A DNA stretch of 17,957 bases from an uncultured Clostridia bacterium (lineage in GTDB: Bacteria; Bacillota; Clostridia; Christensenellales; CAG-138): positions 1 through 17,957 of the forward strand of contig CALGGM010000198.1 in the NCBI GenBank assembly GCA_937915925.1. Direction: 5' to 3'. Below the pieces are notes generated by a model, which did not search any database, was not told the origin of the DNA, and worked only from the letters and a program-made list of their open reading frames with translations. A program made the position numbers and the translations under genes. Positions 6,551 through 13,027 of the stretch are shown here, piece by piece (positions within the stretch are counted from its first letter, which is position 1; each line of letters begins with the position of its first letter).

Positions 6551-7207
6551 TCAGACCTCCGACAAAATTGCTTCGACTGCCTCTTCGATCGTCATTTCGG
6601 TCGTGTCGATCCGCTTCGTGTCCGCGCCGCAGTACAGCGGCTTATATGCGCGCTCGCTGTCCTGTTTGTCGCGGCGAATGATGTCGTGCAGGATCGTATC
6701 GTAATCCGCGGGCTGTCCAAGCTCCCGAAGCTGTCTCACCCTGCGGTTTGCCCGCTCCTCCGCCGATGCGGTCACGAAGAACTTATACGGCGTATCGGGC
6801 AGCACATTCGTGCAGATGTCGCGCCCGTCCATAACCACGCGCTGCGCATGCGCCACCTCGCGCTGCAGCTCCGTCATGCGATCGCGCACGGCGGGCACGC
6901 GGCTCACGAGCGAAGCGCCCTGACCGATCTCCTCGGTGCGAAGCTCGCCCGTGACGTCCTCGCCGTCGACAAGAATGTGCTGTTCGCCGCTCTCCGTATA
7001 GCGCACGCGAAGATCGATCGCGCCGACCAGCGCCGCGACCGCCGCCTCGTCCGTAAACGACACGCCGTGCCGCTTTGCCGCCACCGCGACGCCGCGGTAC
7101 ATCGCGCCCGTATCAAGGTACGGGATGTTCAGAATCTTTGCGATGCGCTTTGCGACCGTGCTCTTGCCCGCACCCGCGGGACCGTCGATGCCGATGCTTG
7201 CTTTCAT
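6551..7207 (-). CDS. cmk: (d)CMP kinase
   Basis: Cytidylate kinase phosphorylates CMP and dCMP to the diphosphates with ATP, recycling CMP released by RNA turnover and phospholipid synthesis. At 218 residues it is close to the family norm of about 220. The P-loop GPAGAGKST is at 9-17. DTGAMYR (32-38) is the family NMP-binding block, and GRDICTNVLPD (128-138) with the following FFVTAS is the characteristic core segment. The Arg-rich lid region is near 152-162 and 178-186. The ATG at 7207 follows the upstream stop by two bases and has GGAGG eight bases before it. Its position just before plsC and ispH/S1 matches a gene order common in Clostridia. Confidence 0.96.
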   Translation of the reverse strand: MKASIGIDGPAGAGKSTVAKRIAKILNIPYLDTGAMYRGVAVAAKRHGVSFTDEAAVAALVGAIDLRVRYTESGEQHILVDGEDVTGELRTEEIGQGASLVSRVPAVRDRMTELQREVAHAQRVVMDGRDICTNVLPDTPYKFFVTASAEERANRRVRQLRELGQPADYDTILHDIIRRDKQDSERAYKPLYCGADTKRIDTTEMTIEEAVEAILSEV

Positions 7208-7209
7208 TT

Positions 7210-8436
7210 TTATACCTCCGTCGGAATACTGCTTCCCGCAAGCGCGCCCGTCGACCAGGCGATCTGCAGGTTGAACCCGCCCGTAAAGGCGTCCGTATCG
7301 AGAAGCTCGCCCGCAAAAAACAGGTTCGCGATCTTTTTGGATTCCATCGTGGAAGGATTGACCTCCCGCACCGAAACGCCGCCGCGTGTGACGATCGCTT
7401 CCGCGATCGGCCGCGTGCCGGTCACATGCAGCTTCAGCCCCTTCAGCGTGTCGATCAGCGCTCTGCGCTGTGCCTTTGTGCAGTTGCCCGCCTGCGCAGC
7501 TCCGTCGATACCGGAAACCGCGAGCACGACGCCGAGAAGCTTTTGTGGCAGCAGCCCGTATAACGCGCCGGAAAACGATTTCTTCGCGTTTGCGGAGAGG
7601 TCGCGTAAAAGTCTTGCGTCAAGCTGTTCAAACGACAGCCCGGGCTTTAGGTCGATGGAAAGGAGCACGCCCTCCGGCTGCTCCGCGACAAGCGCAGATG
7701 CCGACAGCACCAAAGGTCCGCTTACGCCGAAGTGCGTGAACAGCATTTCGCCGAGCTCCGAATAGACCTCTTTGCCGTTCTGATAGGCGGTCAGCGTGAC
7801 GTTTTTCAGCGTCAGTCCGGACAGATCCGCGCACCACGTCTCCTCGGTCTCGAACGGCACGAGCGAGCCCTTCGGCGGGGTCACCGTATGCCCGAGCTGC
7901 TGCGCGAACCGATACCCGTCGCCCGTGCTGCCGGTGGACGGATAGGAAAGCCCGCCGGTTGCGAGGATCACCGCGTCGAACGGTTCCACCGTCCCTTCCG
8001 CGCGCACGCCCGAGACCTTGCCGCCGCTTTCGAGAACCGCCGTAACGCGCGTACGGAGCCGCACCTCGACGCCGCTTGCGCGGACCGTTTTCTCAAGCGC
8101 CTTTAAGATGTCGCTTGAATGATCGGAGACCGGGAACACGCGCTGTCCGCGCTCGACCTTTAACGGCACGCCCGCGTTCTCGATCAGCGACATGATCGCC
8201 GCGCTGTCGAAGTGCGCATAGGCGCTGTACAGGAACCGCGGATTTTTTACGACGTGCCGGAAGAACCCCTCCCGATCCACCGCGTTCGTCACGTTGCAGC
8301 GTCCCTTGCCGGTGATGAACAGCTTCTTTCCGAGCTTTTCGTTCTGCTCAAACAGTGTCACCCGATGTCCGTTTTCCGCCGCCTTGATCGCGGCGATCTG
8401 TCCCGCCGCGCCGCCGCCGATGACCGCTACTCTCAT
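7210..8436 (-). CDS. NAD(P)/FAD-dependent oxidoreductase, HI0933/YhiN family
   Basis: A 408-residue flavoprotein of the HI0933 (YhiN) family, whose physiological substrate is not established. An N-terminal Rossmann motif GGGAAG (7-12) binds the ADP part of FAD and ends in the acidic Glu30. Further family landmarks are TGKGRCNVTN (42-51), ATGGLSYPSTGSTGDGY in the middle, FTHFGVSGP, and a C-terminal FAD block GGFNLQIAWSTG. Length and start agree with the family. The ATG at 8436 overlaps the surE stop (ATGA, four bases) and GGAGG lies seven bases upstream within surE. This gene next to cmk is a recurrent arrangement in Clostridia, but I know of no demonstrated functional link. Confidence 0.9.
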   Translation of the reverse strand: MRVAVIGGGAAGQIAAIKAAENGHRVTLFEQNEKLGKKLFITGKGRCNVTNAVDREGFFRHVVKNPRFLYSAYAHFDSAAIMSLIENAGVPLKVERGQRVFPVSDHSSDILKALEKTVRASGVEVRLRTRVTAVLESGGKVSGVRAEGTVEPFDAVILATGGLSYPSTGSTGDGYRFAQQLGHTVTPPKGSLVPFETEETWCADLSGLTLKNVTLTAYQNGKEVYSELGEMLFTHFGVSGPLVLSASALVAEQPEGVLLSIDLKPGLSFEQLDARLLRDLSANAKKSFSGALYGLLPQKLLGVVLAVSGIDGAAQAGNCTKAQRRALIDTLKGLKLHVTGTRPIAEAIVTRGGVSVREVNPSTMESKKIANLFFAGELLDTDAFTGGFNLQIAWSTGALAGSSIPTEV

Positions 8437-9191
8437 GCTTCGCCTCCGAATTCTCCCGAAAGATCAACGGCGTCGAGCCGCTCGCAATGATAGCCCATCG
8501 GCGTAACCGTGACATAGCCCTTCCTGAGCCACGTGTCGTCCGTGTCCGCGTCGGGATCGACGGGAAGTCTGCCGCGCGGCGCCCAGTAATACGGACGTCC
8601 GAGCGGGTCCTCGCGAAACTCATAAGTCTTTCGATAGCGCACAAGCCCGAGCCCCGTAAGCTTATATCCTTTGATCTCGTCGATCGGAACGTCCGGCACG
8701 TTGACATTATAGAACATGCCAAACGGCAGCGGACGCCGCATACATACGTCGATCATGCGTTCGGTCACGTAATACGCCGTTTCAAAATGCGTCGGCTCAC
8801 GGTGATCCAGGGACATCGCGATCGCGGGTACGCCTAAGAGCGCCGCTTCCTGCGCGCCGGCGCAAGTGCCGGAATAGAGCGTGTCGCTGCCGAGGTTCGG
8901 TCCGTGGTTGATCCCTGCGATCACCAGATCCGGGATTTCGGGCACAAGGTTTCCGAGCCCGAGCCGCGCGCAGTCCACCGGCGTGCCGTCGATCGCGTAC
9001 GCAAGCGTAGCGCCCGGGATCTCTCTCGGGACGGCACGCAGCGGCATGTTCAGCGTCATCGCCTTCGATGCCGCGCTTCTTTGCCGATCCGGCGCGGTCA
9101 TCCATACCGTATGCGCTTTGCAAAGTCCGTTCAATAGCGTCCGTATGCCCTTCGCGTCGATACCGTCGTCGTTGACCAAAAGGATCTTCAT
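8433..9191 (-). CDS. surE: 5'/3'-nucleotidase SurE
   Basis: SurE is a metal-dependent phosphatase that dephosphorylates nucleoside 5'- and 3'-monophosphates in the cytoplasm. The protein has 252 residues, normal for the family. The metal ligands are all present at the positions known for the family: Asp8 and Asp9 (VNDDG), Ser39 (QRSAAS) and Asn95 (INHGPN). The block LGSDTLYSGTCAGAQEA (100-116) is diagnostic. I chose the ATG at 9191 because the next in-frame ATG upstream, at 9221, lies inside the -10 box and so would not be on the transcript. The ribosome site is a modest GGGGG eight bases upstream. This is the first gene of the five-gene operon and overlaps the flavoprotein gene by four bases. 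Confidence 0.96.
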   Translation of the reverse strand: MKILLVNDDGIDAKGIRTLLNGLCKAHTVWMTAPDRQRSAASKAMTLNMPLRAVPREIPGATLAYAIDGTPVDCARLGLGNLVPEIPDLVIAGINHGPNLGSDTLYSGTCAGAQEAALLGVPAIAMSLDHREPTHFETAYYVTERMIDVCMRRPLPFGMFYNVNVPDVPIDEIKGYKLTGLGLVRYRKTYEFREDPLGRPYYWAPRGRLPVDPDADTDDTWLRKGYVTVTPMGYHCERLDAVDLSGEFGGEA

Positions 9192-9219
9192 TCCATATGC
9201 CCCCAGTTTGTGATGCTTC

Positions 9220-9248
9220 ATTATACCAAACCCCGCGTACTTTCGCAA
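9220..9248 (-). promoter_or_regulatory. Strong promoter of the surE operon
   Basis: On the minus strand, TTGCGA (9248-9243) and an extended -10, TGGTATAAT (TATAAT at 9225-9220), are separated by 17 bases. The start of transcription would be near 9213, giving a leader of about 22 bases. It would serve all five genes, as no other promoter or terminator is seen before 3551. Confidence 0.8.
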
Positions 9249-9260
9249 GGTGTTGCGAAA
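9241..9260. promoter_or_regulatory. Perfect inverted repeat overlapping the surE -35 box
   Basis: TTTCGCAA and TTGCGAAA form perfect 8-bp arms around GGTG. The site covers the -35 hexamer and the bases just upstream, with its centre about 37 bases before the predicted start. That position would suit a dimeric regulator, acting either as a repressor or as a class II type activator. The regulator is unknown. Confidence 0.5.
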
Positions 9261-9348
9261 AGAAACGAAACAAACCGCGGATCGCTGCAGGGGTTAAAAT
9301 ATTTCACAGGACGCCGGGTCGGTGTCCCCTACGGTATGTTTTCGCCCT

Positions 9349-9402
9349 CTTGCCCTCCCTGTGCAAGGGAGGGTGGCAGCCGTAGGCTGACGGAAGGATT
9401 GT
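9349..9402. repeat. Half copy of the MITE-like element
   Basis: A hairpin CCCTCCCT-GTGCA-AGGGAGGG (9353-9373) followed by GCCGTAGGCTGACGG and the terminal GGATTGT matches the right half of the element at 1664-1782, including its inverted-repeat end. The left half is missing or too diverged to recognise. Confidence 0.55.
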
Positions 9403-9444
9403 TATCGCGGGCGGATGCGATCCATTCCGCTTCGCTTCATTACA

Positions 9445-9483
9445 GCGGTAGATCGCGCGACGACGCGCAGCGTCGTCTACCGC
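9445..9483. repeat. Imperfect long hairpin GCGGTA...TACCGC
   Basis: An inner stem GACGACGC-GCA-GCGTCGTC (9459-9477) is enclosed by outer arms GCGGTA (9445-9450) and TACCGC (9478-9483), with an eight-base bulge on the left side. It is part of the cluster of short palindromic repeats between surE and the secreted-protein gene. Confidence 0.55.
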
Positions 9484-9512
9484 GTACCATCGCCCCTACG
9501 GATAAAACCATC

Positions 9513-9540
9513 CTGTAGGGGAAGATATCATCTTCCGTTC
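9513..9540. repeat. Short palindrome TGTAGG-GGAAGAT-ATC-ATCTTCC
   Basis: Seven-base perfect arms (9520-9526 with 9530-9536) surround ATC. The flanking TGTAGGGG is the reverse complement of the CCCCTACG flank of the next palindrome, so the two appear to be facing members of one repeat type with different arm sequences. Confidence 0.5.
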
Positions 9541-9548
9541 CGCTGTTA

Positions 9549-9585
9549 CGCGGGCGGATAATATCCGCCCCTACGGATAAAGGAC
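9549..9585. repeat. Short palindromic repeat GGGCGGATA-A-TATCCGCCC with CCTACGGATAAA flank
   Basis: Nine-base perfect arms surround a single base (9552-9570) and are followed by CCTACGGATAAA. The same flank (CCCCTACGGATAAA) occurs at about 9493-9506. A degenerate copy lies at 3288-3306. Confidence 0.65.
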
Positions 9586-9604
9586 GTCCCATCGCCCGCC
9601 ATAC

Positions 9605-9628
9605 AAAAAGGAGCCTTGCGGCTCCTTT
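9605..9628 (-). terminator. Intrinsic terminator of the secreted-protein gene
   Basis: A 9-bp stem AAAGGAGCC (9607-9615) with GGCTCCTTT (9620-9628) closes a 4-base loop and runs into UUUUUGUAU on the minus strand, 13 bases after the stop codon. Confidence 0.85.
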
Positions 9629-9641
9629 CGTGTGAGTTCGG

Positions 9642-12600
9642 TTATTTGGTTTTTGCGTTCTTGACGTTCGACCAGCCGCCGTAATAAGTCATGCCGTTGA
9701 ATTCGTGGTAGGAACGCACGCGCACGTAATAGGTCGTTTTGGATTTCAGGCTCTTGACCGTCGTCTCGCTTGTCTTCGGGTTCGAAATCTTCACCGTCTT
9801 GACGTTCTTGGTGAAGGCGGAATCCGTCGCGATCTGCACCTCGTAGCCGGTGAAGACGGAGCTTGCGCCCCACTTGATCTTGAGCTGCTTCGAGCCCGGC
9901 GTGACGCTGTTCAATACGCGCGTGGTGATCCGCACCGTCGTCTTGAGCGGACCGACCTCGCCGAGGTTGTAGTTATCCCCGACGTTGCCGCCGATCGCTG
10001 CGCCGCTGATCGGGTCCGTGCGCCTTGCAAAGTATGCCTTTACGCCGTACTGATAGCGCGTGCCCGCATAGACCTTATGCGCCGCATCCGTGCCGTCGAC
10101 ATACGTCGTGCCGGTCGTGTTATTCCAACGCTCGAAGGTCGTCCATCCGTCCGTGGTGCTGCTCCATGCGCGGCGATAGATGACATATCCTGCTGCGCCG
10201 TCAACCGGCTTCCATGTGAGCTTGATGCCGTCCGCGGTGTTCTCGATCGTCGTTTCCGTCGTCGCCGGCAGATAAATCTTGAACCACGCTCTTGCCGTGC
10301 CGGTATACGCGCCCTTGAACGTCAGGAGCACATAGCCCGTACCGGCGTTGGTGTTCTCACGATACTCGCAGGTATAGTTTGCCGTGCCGATCACATTGCC
10401 GCTTGCGTCCTTGACCGTGAACCGCGGCGTCTGCGCTCTGCCGTTTGCGATGACATACGGCGTCGTACCCTTGAACTTGACGTCGCTTGCGTTCCACTCG
10501 ACCGTGCCGTCAAACTCCGTGGACGGCTCTGTAGTCGGTGTCGCCGTGGGCGTCGCGGTCGGCGTCGGTGTTGCCGTGGGCGTCGGCGTCGGACTCGGTT
10601 TGGGCCCGACCGTGAGCTTTGCCGCGTTGCTATATACGCTGTTGCTGTCTGGATAGCTGACCGTGCAGCGGTAGAGATATCCGTTCTGCCACGAATAGGC
10701 GGTGAAGTGCATCGTGTCGGTATCGTGTCCGTCATAGTAGCAGGAATACCATGCCTCGCCGTCGGTGCTGTACTGCCACCGATAGGTCAGCTGACTCGCG
10801 TCGCCGATCAGCAGCGTCGCCGCGACATGGAAGCTTGCGACGCTCTCCTCCGGAACGGTCAGATCCTTCGGCTGCTCGGTGATTGTGATGTTCGGCACGA
10901 CCTTGACGGTGCAGGTCACAGTGTACTGCCCGTCTTCCGTGACGCCGGTCAGAATCGCCGTCCCCTCCTGATATACGCTCAGTACGGTCTGCTCCGTGTC
11001 GCTGTCAAAGCCTGCGGTCACAACGGTCGTATCGCTTGACTGCCAATTGAAGTATTTCTCGGTCGCGTCCTCGGGCGTATAGACGACCGGCAGGACGGTT
11101 CCGCTTACGCCGAGGTGCGTCTCAAACTCCTCGGGCGCCTCGATCCCGCGAAGAAGAATGTTTCCGAACGGCGTGCCGGGATATTCCGTACCATCGTAAA
11201 CGAGACCGCTCTCCGGGATCTGCTTTGCATCTTCGGCGTTTTTCACAAGCGCTTCCGCTTCCTCGCGGCTCATAATCAGCTCCGGCGGCAGCGTCATGCC
11301 CGTGCTATACCACGTTCCGCCGGTGTAGTTCCACCATGCCTTCCAGTTATCGGCATTGCTGTCGTACCTGAAGTACGCGTCCTGCGTATGCGTCTTGCCG
11401 TAGTAATCCGTATAGGTGACGTTATGCTTGACGATATTCGCGGTCGGATGATCCTCAAACGATTCAGTTAAGTAAAGGACCTCGTGATTCGTGACATATT
11501 TGCCATCGACCCACGCGTCAGACACGGTCAAAACGCCGCTGCCGAGCGGCATCAGATAGCAATAGCTCATTCCGATCCCGATGAGGTGCTCGGTCGCGAT
11601 CCGGACCCATGTGCCGCCGGTTGCCGCGATCGTGTTTTTATAGGTATCGCCCGCGATCAGATCGCGGTACGGCGCCATATCCGCCTCTGCGTACTGTTCG
11701 TAGCGATCATGCATCTCGCAGTATTTTTCGACCGTGCCGTGTGTGGCGTAGTCCGCTTCGTCGCCTTCAAAGGTGAACACCTTTACAATGCGGTTGGAAA
11801 AGAGCGGATCGTACCCGCCGCGTCCCGCGCCGCCGTAGGTACGCGTTTCGCCGTTAAAGGTCACATTGATCTCCCAATGCGAGCTGCCGCCGCTCACCTT
11901 GCAGTCCGGCTCCAGACGTTTTGCAAGCGTCGCCATCAGGTTCGGGAAGCTTGCGGAGTCGAGGATCAGCGGAAACGCGCTTTCCAAAAGCCATCCGCCG
12001 TGCCGGTTGAACATCTCGTAATGCTCGTTCAGCCCAAGCTCAGCGTAGGGCGACGCCGCAAGGAACGGGTACGGACGGCTCTCGTTCGGGCTGTCGCTGT
12101 CGTACAGCCCGCGCGGGTAGATCGCGTAAAGATCGAGCGCAGCCTGCAGTGCGTCCAGCTTTTCAAAGAAGGTCATCGAATCCGTCGTGTAGGTATCGAG
12201 CAGATCGTCCGCAAGGGTCTTCAACTGCACGCAGGGCACGGTAACGTCCGTCTCCTGAAACTCGTCACGATAGAAAGCGCTTCCCTTTTTGGTGCGCTCC
12301 ATCAGAACGAGCTCTCCCCCATCCGGATACGCGGTTTCAACGCGGAAGATGTACCCGCCCTTTACGCGGAGCGTTTCCTCGTTTTCGTAAACGACGTCTG
12401 CAAACTTCGTCTGCGACGGATAGTACATGCCCGGATCGGTATGGTATACGGTCGACCAGCCGCCTCCGGAGGGAACGGTGATCTTGCCCTGATCATCCTC
12501 GCTGTAATACTTGCTGTCCCGGTCCACCAGACGGAAGCTGCGCGGGTCGGGATTGTCCGTCATAACGTATACGTAGTACGGGTACGGCGCAAGGATCGGC

Positions 12601-12887
12601 GCGATCGCATAGGTGTAATCCATTACGTTGTCGCCGAGCTCCGGCGTCTCCGTGTCGCCCTCGGGCAGCGTCTCGTCGGGCGTTTCGTCCGATGCTTCCC
12701 CGATCGGAACAAGCGCAGTCTCGTCGTCCTCCGCGCCGTCGCCGACCTCCGGGAGCGCGGTAACGTCTTCGGCGGCTTCCTCTTCGGGCAGCGCGTCGGC
12801 TTCCTCCGCGATCGCGGCGGGCAAAAGCGCAAGCAGCATCAATAGGCTTAAGAGCGCCGCAAGTCCTCTTCTCATGATTCGGTTCAT
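9642..12887 (-). CDS. Large secreted protein: unrecognised N-terminal half, Ig-like and FN3 domains
   Basis: This 1081-residue protein has a signal peptide (about 1-27: MNRIMRR, a Leu/Ala core, AIA cleavage) and an acidic Glu/Asp/Thr/Pro stalk (about 28-86). Residues about 90-575 form one or more domains I do not recognise, rich in Tyr and Trp. Next come a BIG2-like domain (about 585-663), an Ig-like domain (about 667-760), a Pro-Thr linker (about 762-791), a beta-rich module (about 794-873), and two FN3 domains (about 877-987 and 988-1081). There is no LPXTG motif and no C-terminal membrane segment, so it is probably released or held non-covalently at the wall. I chose the ATG at 12887 because GAAGGA lies four bases upstream; a TTG four codons earlier overlaps that ribosome site. 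The gene is monocistronic. Adhesion or polymer binding is a guess from the C-terminal modules. Confidence 0.85.
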   Translation of the reverse strand: MNRIMRRGLAALLSLLMLLALLPAAIAEEADALPEEEAAEDVTALPEVGDGAEDDETALVPIGEASDETPDETLPEGDTETPELGDNVMDYTYAIAPILAPYPYYVYVMTDNPDPRSFRLVDRDSKYYSEDDQGKITVPSGGGWSTVYHTDPGMYYPSQTKFADVVYENEETLRVKGGYIFRVETAYPDGGELVLMERTKKGSAFYRDEFQETDVTVPCVQLKTLADDLLDTYTTDSMTFFEKLDALQAALDLYAIYPRGLYDSDSPNESRPYPFLAASPYAELGLNEHYEMFNRHGGWLLESAFPLILDSASFPNLMATLAKRLEPDCKVSGGSSHWEINVTFNGETRTYGGAGRGGYDPLFSNRIVKVFTFEGDEADYATHGTVEKYCEMHDRYEQYAEADMAPYRDLIAGDTYKNTIAATGGTWVRIATEHLIGIGMSYCYLMPLGSGVLTVSDAWVDGKYVTNHEVLYLTESFEDHPTANIVKHNVTYTDYYGKTHTQDAYFRYDSNADNWKAWWNYTGGTWYSTGMTLPPELIMSREEAEALVKNAEDAKQIPESGLVYDGTEYPGTPFGNILLRGIEAPEEFETHLGVSGTVLPVVYTPEDATEKYFNWQSSDTTVVTAGFDSDTEQTVLSVYQEGTAILTGVTEDGQYTVTCTVKVVPNITITEQPKDLTVPEESVASFHVAATLLIGDASQLTYRWQYSTDGEAWYSCYYDGHDTDTMHFTAYSWQNGYLYRCTVSYPDSNSVYSNAAKLTVGPKPSPTPTPTATPTPTATPTATPTTEPSTEFDGTVEWNASDVKFKGTTPYVIANGRAQTPRFTVKDASGNVIGTANYTCEYRENTNAGTGYVLLTFKGAYTGTARAWFKIYLPATTETTIENTADGIKLTWKPVDGAAGYVIYRRAWSSTTDGWTTFERWNNTTGTTYVDGTDAAHKVYAGTRYQYGVKAYFARRTDPISGAAIGGNVGDNYNLGEVGPLKTTVRITTRVLNSVTPGSKQLKIKWGASSVFTGYEVQIATDSAFTKNVKTVKISNPKTSETTVKSLKSKTTYYVRVRSYHEFNGMTYYGGWSNVKNAKTK

Positions 12888-12960
12888 CTGATCCTTCAAA
12901 ATTGCAAACTCGGATTTCTTTTCCTGTTTAGTATGACAGTCTTCCGATCCGTTTGGTTTT

Positions 12961-12969
12961 ATTATAACA
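12961..12969 (-). promoter_or_regulatory. Extended -10 promoter of the secreted-protein gene
   Basis: On the minus strand this reads TGTTATAAT, an extended -10 element. No good -35 is seen (TGCAAA at 18-bp spacing matches three of six). The upstream region is the T-tract of the preceding terminator. The leader would be about 67 bases long. Confidence 0.5.
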
Positions 12970-12972
12970 TAA

Positions 12973-13010
12973 AAAAAATGACCGTTTGCAGAAAATAACG
13001 GTCATTTTTT
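12973..13010 (-). terminator. Intrinsic terminator of the ABC exporter genes
   Basis: A 14-bp A/T-flanked stem (12973-12986 with 12997-13010, core AATGACCGTT) encloses a 10-base loop and runs into a U8 tract on the minus strand. It lies 17 bases after the permease stop codon. The stem is also flanked by a T-run on the plus strand, so it could stop transcription both ways. Confidence 0.9.
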
Positions 13011-13027
13011 CAATCTTTTTTGGAGCT

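Larger units (their letters stand above)
9192..9641. other. Repeat-rich intergenic region upstream of surE
   Basis: These 450 bases contain the surE promoter and its inverted repeat (9220-9260), a half copy of the MITE-like element, three separate short hairpins (9445-9585) and the terminator of the secreted-protein gene (9605-9628). The motif CCCCTACGG appears at about 9327, 9493 and 9568. No protein gene is supported; the small plus-strand open frame here is built from repeat sequence. Confidence 0.7.

Noticed and set aside
9189..9221. Longer SurE start (MKHHKLGAYG extension, ATG at 9221)
   Set aside because: That ATG overlaps the -10 box, upstream of the predicted start of transcription, and the metal-ligand numbering fits the shorter protein exactly.
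9210..9518. Plus-strand open frame of 102 codons upstream of surE
   Set aside because: It begins in the surE promoter and is built from interspersed repeats, a frequent source of false genes.
9445..9585. Possible CRISPR array in the repeat cluster
   Set aside because: The palindromes differ in sequence and spacing, there are no uniform spacers, and no cas genes are near.
11484..12845. Plus-strand open frame of 453 codons opposite the secreted-protein gene
   Set aside because: It is antisense to a gene with signal peptide, ribosome site, promoter and terminator, and its translation is Arg/Val-rich without any domain.
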